10,401 nt of DNA from the NCBI GenBank assembly GCA_002320935.1, contig DCLG01000050.1, forward strand, positions 26,728 to 37,128, read 5' to 3'. The notes under the pieces were generated by a model. It was not told the DNA's origin. It did not search any database and saw only the letters and a program-made list of their open reading frames with translations. Positions within the stretch are counted from its first letter, which is position 1. Each line of letters begins with the position of its first letter. The position numbers and the translations under genes were made by a program. Below are positions 1 through 7,380 of this stretch, piece after piece. The stretch comes from Pedobacter sp. UBA1654. Lineage in GTDB: Bacteria; Bacteroidota; Bacteroidia; Sphingobacteriales; Sphingobacteriaceae.

Positions 1-25
1 GCCGTGTTAATATATTTTAAAATAC

Positions 26-1366
26 TTAGAATTTACCTTGTGGCATCTTCGGCATGCCGCGCATCATTTTCGCTGCTGCCGCAGGATTAGAGAACTGTTT
101 CATTACCTTACGCATGTCTTCAAACTGCTTAATCAGCTTGGTAACTTCTTCAACTTTGTTACCAGAACCTTTTGCGATGCGCAAGCGTCTGCTCTGCTGA
201 ATGGCATCTGGATTTTCTCTTTCGTATTTGGTCATCGACTGGATGATGGCTTCAATGTTCTTGAATGCATCATCTTCGATCTCTACGTTTTTCATCATCT
301 TTCCAACGCCCGGGATCATGCCCATCAGGTCCTTCATGTTACCCATCTTCTTGATCTGCTGAATCTGGTTGTAGAAGTCGTTGAAGTCGAACTTGTTCTT
401 ACGGATTTTCTTTTGTAGTTCGGCTGCTTCTTTCTCGTCAAACTGCTGTTGTGCACGTTCAACAAGGGAAACCACGTCACCCATACCTAAGATCCTGGAG
501 GCCATCCTGTCTGGATAGAACACATCAAGCGCTTCCATTTTCTCACCGGTACCGATGAATTTGATTGGCTTGTTCACCACCGACTTGATCGATAATGCCG
601 CACCACCGCGGGTATCACCATCAAGTTTGGTTAACACAACACCAGTAAAATCAAGACGGTCGTTGAAGGCTTTGGCCGTATTCACCGCATCCTGACCGGT
701 CATTGCATCCACCACGAATAAGATCTCATGAGGGTTGGTCTGCGCTTTAACCGCAGCAATCTCATTCATCATTTCCTCATCAATTGCCAGACGACCTGCC
801 GTATCAATGATGATTACGTTGTTGTTGTTCCTTTTACCTTCCGCAATACCTTCCAAAGCAATGCCTACCGGATCTTTAGACTCCAGATTTGCAAAAACCG
901 GAACCCCGATCTGCTGTCCAAGAATCTGAAGCTGGTCAATTGCAGCCGGACGGTAAACGTCACCTGCAACCAATAGCGGCTTTTTGCCTTTACTCTTCAG
1001 GAAGTTCGCCAGTTTACCAGAGAAGGTGGTTTTACCCGCACCGTTCAAACCTGCGATCAATATGATGGTTGGATTGTTTTTAAGATCAAGATCGGTAACC
1101 TCACCACCCATAAGGGCTGTAAGCTCATCGTTCATTACTTTGGTAAGCAACTGACCCGGCGAAACAGCCGTTAGTACGTTCAGTCCTAAGGCTTTTTCTT
1201 TAACCTCGTCAGTAAAATTCTTCGCTGTTTTGTAATTTACATCGGCATCAAGTAAGGCCTTACGAATCTCTTTCATGGTCTCTGCCACGTTGATCTCCGA
1301 AATACTTCCCTGACCTTTTAAAACTTTAAATGCACGATCTAACTTATCCTGTAAATTTTCAAACAT
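26..1366 (-). CDS. ffh: Signal recognition particle protein Ffh (SRP54 GTPase)
   Basis: This is the GTPase subunit of the bacterial signal recognition particle. With 4.5S RNA it binds signal sequences of nascent chains and delivers ribosomes to FtsY at the inner membrane. The 446-residue product has the full family layout and usual length: a helical N domain (about 1-95), a G domain (about 96-298) and a methionine-rich M domain (about 300-446). Visible motifs are the P-loop GLNGAGKTT (106-114), DVYRPAAIDQL (136-146), DTAGR (188-192), TKLDGDTRGG (246-255) and GTGEK (272-276). The RNA-binding segment SRRLRIAKGSG (392-402) and several Met-rich stretches follow in the M domain. The start gives the canonical MFENLQDKL N-terminus and is preceded by a purine-rich AAAAGAG. 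It is transcribed away from the neighbouring CBM9-like gene and appears monocistronic at this end. Identification is secure. Confidence 0.98.
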   Translation of the reverse strand: MFENLQDKLDRAFKVLKGQGSISEINVAETMKEIRKALLDADVNYKTAKNFTDEVKEKALGLNVLTAVSPGQLLTKVMNDELTALMGGEVTDLDLKNNPTIILIAGLNGAGKTTFSGKLANFLKSKGKKPLLVAGDVYRPAAIDQLQILGQQIGVPVFANLESKDPVGIALEGIAEGKRNNNNVIIIDTAGRLAIDEEMMNEIAAVKAQTNPHEILFVVDAMTGQDAVNTAKAFNDRLDFTGVVLTKLDGDTRGGAALSIKSVVNKPIKFIGTGEKMEALDVFYPDRMASRILGMGDVVSLVERAQQQFDEKEAAELQKKIRKNKFDFNDFYNQIQQIKKMGNMKDLMGMIPGVGKMMKNVEIEDDAFKNIEAIIQSMTKYERENPDAIQQSRRLRIAKGSGNKVEEVTKLIKQFEDMRKVMKQFSNPAAAAKMMRGMPKMPQGKF

Positions 1367-1402
1367 CTCTTTTAATGCTTATTGTTAAATTTTTTGTAGC
1401 CT

Positions 1403-1410
1403 CAAAGTTA
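1403..1410 (-). promoter_or_regulatory. Candidate -7 box of the ffh promoter
   Basis: Read on the minus strand this is TAACTTTG, a perfect match to the Bacteroidetes -7 consensus TAnnTTTG, ending 36 bases before the ffh start codon. That would give a leader of roughly 30 nt. No good TTG -33 element is seen at the expected distance, so the call rests on the -7 box and its position. Confidence 0.5.
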
Positions 1411-1461
1411 TTAATTTTTGAGCGTAAATGCTTTACACCCATTTATCTTTTCTTGGCAATA

Positions 1462-1516
1462 TCCGCAGTTGCGGCTGAATAATCAAGGATCTATAGCAGA
1501 TTATCTAAGCTGCGGA
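1462..1516. repeat. Nested inverted repeats, possible structured leader or operator
   Basis: TCCGCAG (1462-1468) is perfectly complementary to CTGCGGA (1510-1516). Inside it ATAATC (1479-1484) is complementary to GATTAT (1499-1504), leaving a 14-nt loop. The left arm also takes part in an alternative small palindrome, CCGCA-GT-TGCGG (1463-1474). The two foldings are mutually exclusive, as in some attenuators or riboswitches, but no known riboswitch class is recognised. Chance pairing in an intergenic region cannot be excluded. Confidence 0.3.
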
Positions 1517-1615
1517 ACGTCAAATTCATACTCATTTTTGTTGCGTTGCTGAAAATAGTTAGAATCCCCGTGCAACATATCCTATACTGCAGGAGTCCTA
1601 TGACAAACCCATTAG

Positions 1616-4054
1616 ATGAAAACGCTCTTTTCAGGCCTGTTCTTTTTGTTCTTCTCTATTACACTCTCCGCCCAGACCCCCGGTGCGGAAAAGAAAATGC
1701 CTGCCAGGCGAACCAGTGCAAGCCCTAAAATTGATGGTATCTTAGATGATGAGGTCTGGAAAGATGCGCCAATAGCAACAGGCTTCATAGAGAACAATCC
1801 TACACCTGGACGCATTGAAACAGCAGATCGCCGCACCGAGGTCAAAGTTTTATATGATGACAATGCCATTTACCTGGCAGCAAGAATGTATGCCAAACCA
1901 GATAGCATTGCCCATGAACTGGTTTCCCGTGACCAGATCGGCAATGCCGACTTCTTCGGTGTGTTTCTGGATACTTACCTTGACCGCATCAATGGAAATG
2001 GTTTCCTGGTCACCGCTGCGGGTTCACAGTTCGATGCTAAATACTCTCAGGTAGGTGGTGAGGATGAGAACTGGAATGCCGTATGGGAAAGCGAAGTGAA
2101 ATTGGATGATCTGGGCTGGACTGTAGAACTCCGTATTCCATATTCGGCACTAAGATTTTCCAGCAAGGATGTCCAGAACTGGGGGATTAACTTTATCCGC
2201 AAGCGCGCGATGGAGAACTCCCAGACCTTCTGGAACTTTGTCGATCCTAAAATCAATGGCCTGCTCAATCAAAGTGGAACCATGGTGGGCATTGAGAACA
2301 TTAAAGCTCCATTGCGACTATCATTTTCTCCCTATGTCTCTGCGTTGGTTAACCACTACCCGAACAATGTGCCTGGTATTAAAAATACAACGGCTTCCTT
2401 CAACGGCGGTATGGACGTGAAGTATGGCATCAGCAACAGCTTTACACTGGACATGACGCTGATTCCTGACTTCGGGCAGGTGCAATCGGATAATCGCATA
2501 CTTAACCTTACACCTTTTGAAGTGAAATTCAATGAGAACAGGTCCTTCTTCACCGAAGGTACCGAGCTATTTAACAAAGGTGATCTCTTCTATAGCAGGC
2601 GGATTGGCGTCTCGCCGAGCTATTTCAATGATTTGGAAGGAAAGATCGCTGATGGTGAGACCATCATTAAATCCCCCCTGGAAAGTAAGGTCATAAATGC
2701 AACCAAGATCTCCGGGAGAACAGCAGGTGGGCTCGGAATAGGTATTTCTAATGCGGTTACAAACTCGATGAATGTAATTGTCGAAGATCAACAGGGAAAC
2801 CAGAGGGCAATTGAAAGTCAGCCGCTTACCAACTACAACTTGTTCGTACTGGATCAGAATTTAAAAAACAACAGTGCAGTCAGCCTCATCAATACCAATG
2901 TACTGCGACAGGGCTCTGCCTATGATGCCAACGTCACTGCAATACTCTTCAACTTAAACGACAAAAAGAACGAGTATTACTTCAATGGGGCGGGTAAAAT
3001 GAGTTATATAACCGAAAATACCGATAAGGGGAAACGCAGCGGCTATTATTATGACCTGGAAACTGGCAAACAAAGTGGCAACTTTACATGGAGCTACCGC
3101 CAGCGCTTTGCCGACCGGCAATTTGACCCCTCAGACATGGGGTTCTTTACCAACAACAATTTTCTGGATCAGAACGGAACCATCCGTTACAACATCTACA
3201 AGCCCGGTAAGTGGTATTATAGGATCGCCACCTTCATGTCTTTAAACTACTCCAGACGCTACAAACCCGCAGCATACCAAAACCTGGTACTGGAAACCGG
3301 ACCGTACGTGCAATTCAAAAACCTGTGGTCTGCGGAAATCTACGCCAACTGGGCTGCAAAAGGAAATGACTTCTATGAATCCCGTAACGGCGGATTATAT
3401 AAGAGCCCCGGAGGGTTAATGATCAATGCTTATCTGAATTCTAACCGGGCTAAAGCCTACAATGCAGGTGGATATCTCGGGTACACCAAACGCACCATGT
3501 TCAATGGAAAAATGTACGACCTCTATTTTTATCAGAACTTTAGATTAAGTGACCGTCTGAGCTTTGGAACGGACTTCAGTTACTCGCCAAGCTATGATTT
3601 TGTGAGCTGGGTAACCTTCAACGGCGATCAAAGCGTTTTCTCCAGGTATGACAGAAACACAATCGAGAATGCCATTGATGCGAAATACAATTTCACGAAC
3701 AAGATGGGTATTAATTTAAGAGCAAGACACTACTGGTCGGACAGAAGAAACAAAGCCTTCTATAACCTTCAGGCAGACGGGGGATTAGCAGATTATACGG
3801 GAGCGACCCTGGAAGGTACCGACAGAAACTACAACGTGTTTAACATTGATCTGATCTACACCTGGCAATTTGCACCAGGAAGCGAGCTAAGTGTTACATA
3901 CAAGAATCTTTCAGAGTCTAATGATAGCTATTTAACCAAAAGATACTTTAGAAACCTGGATTTCATCCTCTCCGGACCGCAAAACAACAGCCTGTCTATC
4001 AAGATGCTCTACTTCGTTGACTATCTTGACCTCAGAAAACACAAAAAGAAATAG
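1616..4054 (+). CDS. Secreted CBM9-like / DUF5916 beta-barrel protein
   Basis: The 812-residue product starts with a clear Sec signal peptide (hydrophobic residues 3-18, likely cleavage LSA|Q at 19/20). A carbohydrate-binding family 9-like domain spans about 37-225, opening with the typical PKIDGILDDEVWKDAP segment and continuing through VKVLYDDNAIYLAARMY. From about 230 to the C-terminus the sequence is rich in alternating aromatic and polar strands ending in an aromatic-containing tail (ML.FVDY), as expected of the DUF5916 outer-membrane barrel-like region. Members are common in Bacteroidetes and are annotated only as CBM9-domain proteins; substrate and reaction are unknown. Despite the domain name no catalytic residues for a glycosidase are apparent. 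The start at 1616 is chosen because it yields the signal peptide, although it lacks a nearby Shine-Dalgarno. Its stop lies one base from the stop of the convergent DUF3078 gene. Confidence 0.9.
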   Translation: MKTLFSGLFFLFFSITLSAQTPGAEKKMPARRTSASPKIDGILDDEVWKDAPIATGFIENNPTPGRIETADRRTEVKVLYDDNAIYLAARMYAKPDSIAHELVSRDQIGNADFFGVFLDTYLDRINGNGFLVTAAGSQFDAKYSQVGGEDENWNAVWESEVKLDDLGWTVELRIPYSALRFSSKDVQNWGINFIRKRAMENSQTFWNFVDPKINGLLNQSGTMVGIENIKAPLRLSFSPYVSALVNHYPNNVPGIKNTTASFNGGMDVKYGISNSFTLDMTLIPDFGQVQSDNRILNLTPFEVKFNENRSFFTEGTELFNKGDLFYSRRIGVSPSYFNDLEGKIADGETIIKSPLESKVINATKISGRTAGGLGIGISNAVTNSMNVIVEDQQGNQRAIESQPLTNYNLFVLDQNLKNNSAVSLINTNVLRQGSAYDANVTAILFNLNDKKNEYYFNGAGKMSYITENTDKGKRSGYYYDLETGKQSGNFTWSYRQRFADRQFDPSDMGFFTNNNFLDQNGTIRYNIYKPGKWYYRIATFMSLNYSRRYKPAAYQNLVLETGPYVQFKNLWSAEIYANWAAKGNDFYESRNGGLYKSPGGLMINAYLNSNRAKAYNAGGYLGYTKRTMFNGKMYDLYFYQNFRLSDRLSFGTDFSYSPSYDFVSWVTFNGDQSVFSRYDRNTIENAIDAKYNFTNKMGINLRARHYWSDRRNKAFYNLQADGGLADYTGATLEGTDRNYNVFNIDLIYTWQFAPGSELSVTYKNLSESNDSYLTKRYFRNLDFILSGPQNNSLSIKMLYFVDYLDLRKHKKK

Positions 4055-4055
4055 T

Positions 4056-5048
4056 TTATCTCGGGAACATGAAAACCATGCCCAGAGCCATGGTCTGACT
4101 TGCCTGAATCTTATCAGTCGTGTTCTTATCATACAAGCCAACCCCGGTTACTGTCACATTCATAAACTTGTTGATTCTGGCGCGGACTTCCACATCCAGA
4201 CGGTGGTTGGTATAATCCAGCTGGTCATAGGGAATAAACACCATGTAACGCATCTTAAGATTCAGATTCTTTGCAATCTCCTTATCGAAGTTGGACACAA
4301 CCTGGAAAGCGAGCTCATTCTTAATGGTGGTCCCAACAGGTACCCCGAAGTTGGCAGGATTTGTCCGGTAAATGGTCGTATCCAGCACAAAAGTTTGCCG
4401 GGCAGTACCCGTACCGATCCTGGTAGAGAAGTATTTGCTAGGCTTGTATTCAAAACCGATGGACTCTGTTAAGTAACCCGGCGACATGAACCTGGAAAGC
4501 AGCGTCTGTTGCTCGTAGCCATTCGCATCATTGTAGAAAGTGTAACCTTTATCAAACTGCGATTCAAAACTCAGGGAACCGAAAAAATACCAGTTTTTGG
4601 ATAACTGTATCGCCGCTTTATTATCCCAGAAAATACGGTCGACCGTCTTCTTTTGCAGCTGATTCTTATTCCGCACTTTACCGTAATTCAAGATCACTTC
4701 TGAAACATAGCTATAGCCCTCACGACTATACTCTGCCTTGTAGTTAACCAATCCGGTCAGTGCAAGGGAATTTACACCACCACCGGTCCAGTTATTACTA
4801 AATGCAGCCTGGTTTAGGTTTATCCCTACAGAAGTACGGGTATTCCAGTAATTAACTTTGGCATCAACCACTACGGGTGTTAGTTCAACGGGTTTGTATT
4901 CAAGGGTACCGATCCTGGATGGCAACGGACTGCGTTTTATCCGCAGATTCAATTCATTGGTATTAATCGGAACGGTGTCGATCTCCTGTGCCTGCAGCCC
5001 GGAGGCTAACGAAAAAAAGAATAACAAACCAATATACAAGCCCTTCAT
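4056..5048 (-). CDS. DUF3078 family envelope protein
   Basis: The 330-residue product has a signal peptide MKGLYIGLLFFFSLASGLQA with likely cleavage before QEI. The body matches what I know of the Bacteroidetes DUF3078 family. It contains SVGINLNQAAFSNNWTGGGVNSLALTGLVNYKAEY-type strands, a YGKVRNK..QLQKK..D segment and an FFGSLSFESQFDKGY segment, then amphipathic strands to a C-terminal MVFMF. The composition fits an outer-membrane beta-barrel, but the function is unknown. An in-frame ATG at 5066 would add six hydrophobic residues (MVFFVV); the internal ATG at 5048 is preferred because it gives a normal Lys-containing signal peptide. It is last in the minus-strand run, 51 bp after the preceding gene. 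Confidence 0.85.
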   Translation of the reverse strand: MKGLYIGLLFFFSLASGLQAQEIDTVPINTNELNLRIKRSPLPSRIGTLEYKPVELTPVVVDAKVNYWNTRTSVGINLNQAAFSNNWTGGGVNSLALTGLVNYKAEYSREGYSYVSEVILNYGKVRNKNQLQKKTVDRIFWDNKAAIQLSKNWYFFGSLSFESQFDKGYTFYNDANGYEQQTLLSRFMSPGYLTESIGFEYKPSKYFSTRIGTGTARQTFVLDTTIYRTNPANFGVPVGTTIKNELAFQVVSNFDKEIAKNLNLKMRYMVFIPYDQLDYTNHRLDVEVRARINKFMNVTVTGVGLYDKNTTDKIQASQTMALGMVFMFPR

Positions 5049-5063
5049 TACTACAAAGAAAAC

Positions 5064-5097
5064 CAAAAATGTGGCTTTAAAAAAGTTTAAGCTACAA
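5064..5097 (-). promoter_or_regulatory. Weak candidate promoter for the DUF3078 gene
   Basis: On the minus strand a TTG (5097-5095) is followed after 23 bases by CATTTTTG (5071-5064), one mismatch from TAnnTTTG. It lies in the 51-bp gap before the DUF3078 start at 5048. The 23-base spacing is at the upper end of what Bacteroidetes promoters tolerate, so the gene may equally be read through from upstream. Confidence 0.3.
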
Positions 5098-5099
5098 TT

Positions 5100-5852
5100 T
5101 TATAGCTGGTCGATCTTAATATCAGGTAAAGGTTGTAACCTTAAGGCCTTCGGGTTGCGCTTATATGCAGTGTAGCTGTTTTTTAGATAAACAATGAAAG
5201 CATATTCTGAAGCTGCGAGTACAAACGTGTAACTGGGGCGGTACTGCTGCATGAAGTCTGTTAGTTCGGGTTCCTTTATGCCCAGAACCTGCTGTACATA
5301 TTCCGGTCTGAACTTAAAATCAATGATCTGTTCCTTATAATCGCGTTCCAGAATTTCCTGCAGGTGCCTTGCATTCTTACCCTTTTTGCTTAATAAATTG
5401 TAGATGGCGTCAATGCCGATCCCTACGCCGGTCTGTCCCAGGTTGAGCAGATCCCGCGAACTTCCCCTGTCTGTAGCATATTTATATTCCTCTTGTGTCT
5501 TTTTGTACTGCTCTTCAGGCGTAATGGTCTTGCTGCCAACGATCGTAACTTCCTTCAAACGTATAAACAACGGATGTAGCTGGAAGAAAACAGAATTCTG
5601 GCCGTTGTAGATCAGGGTGTCCACAGCATAGCCCTGCAATGCCGCAAATAGGGTGTCGCCAACCAAGGCCTGGGTTGTAAATTCCCCCTTGGTGTTGTTG
5701 TACATACCCTGGTCCGACCTCGAATTATAGATGTATACCTTGGCAAGCCGCTGTTTACTTTCTTTGTCAATTACAAAGCCCTGTACCGGTTTTTTCTGAG
5801 CGTAAAGTCCGGAGCATAGAAACAGCAGCAATAGGGAACAGTAAATCTTCAT
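5100..5852 (-). CDS. Secreted carboxypeptidase-regulatory-like domain protein
   Basis: The 250-residue product starts with signal peptide MKIYCSLLLLFLCSGLYA, cleaved before QKK. It is followed by one carboxypeptidase D regulatory-like (transthyretin-like) domain at about 20-105: PVQGFVIDKESKQRLAKVYIY, then NNTKGEF, then GDTLFAALQGY. In TonB-dependent receptors this domain precedes the plug and barrel. Here the remainder (about 105-250) is a charged, helical-looking tail with no plug or barrel, so this is a small stand-alone protein of a type common in Bacteroidetes. The role is unknown; an envelope location is inferred from the signal peptide. An in-frame ATG at 5891 would prepend 13 residues before the signal peptide and overlap the putative -7 box, so 5852 is preferred. 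It follows the LysM glucosaminidase gene by 46 bp. Confidence 0.8.
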   Translation of the reverse strand: MKIYCSLLLLFLCSGLYAQKKPVQGFVIDKESKQRLAKVYIYNSRSDQGMYNNTKGEFTTQALVGDTLFAALQGYAVDTLIYNGQNSVFFQLHPLFIRLKEVTIVGSKTITPEEQYKKTQEEYKYATDRGSSRDLLNLGQTGVGIGIDAIYNLLSKKGKNARHLQEILERDYKEQIIDFKFRPEYVQQVLGIKEPELTDFMQQYRPSYTFVLAASEYAFIVYLKNSYTAYKRNPKALRLQPLPDIKIDQL

Positions 5853-5857
5853 CAATA

Positions 5858-5892
5858 CAAAATTACGTGATCCGCTAAATGCCTGCGGCAAA
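5858..5892 (-). promoter_or_regulatory. Candidate internal promoter before the carboxypeptidase-regulatory-like gene
   Basis: On the minus strand TTTG (5892-5889) is followed after 23 bases by TAATTTTG (5865-5858), a perfect match to the Bacteroidetes -7 consensus. The box ends only five bases before the ATG at 5852, so a transcript from it would be leaderless or nearly so. The -7 match is strong; the spacing is at the long limit. Confidence 0.4.
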
Positions 5893-5898
5893 TTAACA

Positions 5899-6813
5899 TT
5901 ATTTAACGACCTGCAGCTTTTGCCCTATCTTAATGCCTTCATCAGCCAGGCTGTTCATAGACTGAAGTTCTTCTGTACTCAGATTGAAACGTTTCGAAAT
6001 GTTGTACAAAGTATCACCTTTAGTCACCACATAATACTTCCCTTCTACAATGGTAGTAGATGTATTTGCCGGTGCAACAGGCGCTACTGGCGCTGAAGCA
6101 GCAACTTTCTCTGCTACCTGAGATTCTGTGACTACCCTCTGTGATGGTGGTACACTAACCGGTGTAAATTTCTTTTTCTCCTGAGGGATGTTGGCATTAA
6201 TTTCACTGAATACACGGTCCTCACGTTTCAATTTCTGCGCTTCCGTCTCTGGTTGATCGTATTCATAAAGCTTGTAACGCTCAATAAGGTTGATCAGCAA
6301 TTCCGGATATCTTGGATTGGTCGCATAACCCGCCTGCTTTAAGCCGTAAGCCCAATTCTTGTAATCGTTCTTGTCCAGCTCAAACAGCGCGCTGTAACGT
6401 TTACGTTTTAGAAATTCGGAGTGGTCCTTATAAGATTCCCGCGCATCATTATACACCCTAAAGCAATCATTACGTTTGTCATCATCTTTATAATAACCTT
6501 TGCCTTTCCAGTCAGAAGTTACTTTAACACCAAAGTGATTGTTCGCGTATTTTGCCAGGCTACTATTACCGTTTCCCGACTCCAGAATGCCCTGTGCAAG
6601 CGTGATACTTGCAGGTATACCATAGGCGTTCATTTCTTCAATCGCCACATCTTTAAATTTATCAATGTAGCTTAAAGTGGTATATGAAGGAATACTACCC
6701 TTACTTCTGGTTGCATTTTTTTCGATCTGGCGGTTATTCCGACTGTATTGGGCAGTTTTACAGGCTGAAAGAAATGCTACAGCCAGCATTAATAGTAGAA
6801 TTCTATTTTTCAT
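5899..6813 (-). CDS. Glucosaminidase (GH73-like) lipoprotein with LysM domain
   Basis: This is predicted to cleave the N-acetylglucosaminyl linkage of peptidoglycan glycan strands in the periplasm or outer envelope. The 304-residue product has a lipoprotein signal with lipobox LSAC (Cys18). A FlgJ/GH73-type glucosaminidase domain spans about 48-190, with the likely catalytic Glu78 in GILESGNGNS followed by NNHFGVK. A Pro/Ala/Val linker (about 200-257) leads to one C-terminal LysM peptidoglycan-binding domain (about 259-303: YYVVTKGDTLYNISKRFNLS, ending IKIGQKLQVVK). Residues after Cys18 (KTAQ) lack the acidic patch known as the Bacteroidetes surface-export signal, suggesting a periplasm-facing lipoprotein. 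Its start overlaps the end of the upstream paralogous glucosaminidase by 11 bp, implying translational coupling. Family assignment is secure; exact bond specificity is inferred. Confidence 0.93.
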   Translation of the reverse strand: MKNRILLLMLAVAFLSACKTAQYSRNNRQIEKNATRSKGSIPSYTTLSYIDKFKDVAIEEMNAYGIPASITLAQGILESGNGNSSLAKYANNHFGVKVTSDWKGKGYYKDDDKRNDCFRVYNDARESYKDHSEFLKRKRYSALFELDKNDYKNWAYGLKQAGYATNPRYPELLINLIERYKLYEYDQPETEAQKLKREDRVFSEINANIPQEKKKFTPVSVPPSQRVVTESQVAEKVAASAPVAPVAPANTSTTIVEGKYYVVTKGDTLYNISKRFNLSTEELQSMNSLADEGIKIGQKLQVVK

Positions 6814-7378
6814 TGATCAGTTTCGCTTTTCTCACCGGCGTGGGTTTTAATTTTTTCGTTAGCGGTTCCACAGGACCTAACATGCGCATGGCTGCTTCAG
6901 GGTCATTGTCATACTTGAAAAGTTCGTACTTTTTAATCAATGCAATTACCTGCGATGACCAGACCTTGCTATGTGCATAGCCACCTCGCTGTATGCCCTT
7001 TGCCCAGCTTGCATAATCGCTGCCGCCATATTTCGCGAACAAATTACTGAACGCGGTACGACTTTGCAAGAAATCTATGAAATGGTGGTAGGAGTCTTCC
7101 ACGCTGGAGTAGCCTTTATAAGAAGATTTGATTTTTTTACTGTCGTTTTTCCCTTTAACACCAAAATGGTTGTTCAGGTATCGGGCAATTTTACTGGTGC
7201 CCGCTGCGGATTCGTGTATGGCAATGCCGAGGATGATGCTTGCCGGAATGTTATTCTCCCGCATCAGTTGCTGTGCAAGAGGAAGGTTCTCTTCGATGTA
7301 ATTACGAGTCGTCTGGGCAGATGCCCCAAAGTGTAACAGTCCTACACTTAGGAATACGAACAGGAATTTTTTAATCAT
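6803..7378 (-). CDS. Secreted glucosaminidase (GH73-like) without LysM
   Basis: The 191-residue product has a Sec signal peptide (likely cleavage GASA|Q at 21/22). A single glucosaminidase domain spans about 26-157. The likely catalytic Glu56 lies in IAIHESAAGTS, followed by the family hallmark NNHFGVKG and a C-terminal GGYA..KVW..QVIALIKKYELFKYD. It is clearly paralogous to the following gene (shared NIPASI/GIPASI, NNHFGVK, and the Y-L/F-Y-D end of the domain) but lacks the lipobox and LysM. The pair may thus differ in localisation: one soluble, one anchored and wall-binding. A basic tail (about 165-191) closes the protein. The start is 2 bp after the methyltransferase stop, arguing for cotranscription. 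Confidence 0.92.
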   Translation of the reverse strand: MIKKFLFVFLSVGLLHFGASAQTTRNYIEENLPLAQQLMRENNIPASIILGIAIHESAAGTSKIARYLNNHFGVKGKNDSKKIKSSYKGYSSVEDSYHHFIDFLQSRTAFSNLFAKYGGSDYASWAKGIQRGGYAHSKVWSSQVIALIKKYELFKYDNDPEAAMRMLGPVEPLTKKLKPTPVRKAKLINEK

Positions 7379-7380
7379 AG

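Larger units (their letters stand above)
1367..1615. other. Divergent intergenic region ffh / CBM9-like gene
   Basis: This 249-bp stretch holds no supportable gene. It contains the ffh -7 box, a short inverted repeat GTAAA-TGC-TTTAC at 1424-1436, and a nested inverted-repeat element at 1462-1516. For the plus-strand gene the only -7-like box I can see is CATTTTTG at 1533-1540 (one mismatch to TAnnTTTG), which has no matching TTG at the usual distance. The promoter for that gene is therefore unresolved. An AGGAG at 1591-1595 is 20 bases before the chosen ATG at 1616, too far for a normal ribosome binding site. Confidence 0.6.

Noticed and set aside
13..24. TATTTTAAAATA palindrome just after the ffh stop codon as a terminator.
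   Set aside because: It is entirely A/T, too weak for a stable terminator stem; the true ffh terminator may lie beyond the window edge.
38..418. A 126-codon open frame on the plus strand.
   Set aside because: It lies fully opposite the conserved M domain of ffh; its His/Leu-rich translation is a by-product of the opposite strand.
1600..1728. Plus-strand ATG at 1600 preceded by AGGAG, opening a short frame that overlaps the start of the CBM9-like gene.
   Set aside because: It codes a short Cys/Pro-rich peptide that runs out of frame into a convincing signal peptide gene. The AGGAG is probably coincidental, as this group rarely depends on Shine-Dalgarno sequences.
4075..4094. ACCATG/CATGGT hairpin as a terminator for the convergent genes.
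   Set aside because: The stem is only 6 bp, the 8-nt loop is large and there is no T-run on either side; it is inside coding sequence.
4017..4472. A 151-codon open frame on the plus strand.
   Set aside because: It is antisense to the DUF3078 gene and overlaps the CBM9-like gene's 3' end; its translation has no recognisable domain and the opposite strand carries a family member.
6971..7336. A 121-codon open frame on the plus strand.
   Set aside because: It lies fully opposite the conserved glucosaminidase gene and shows no family-like features.
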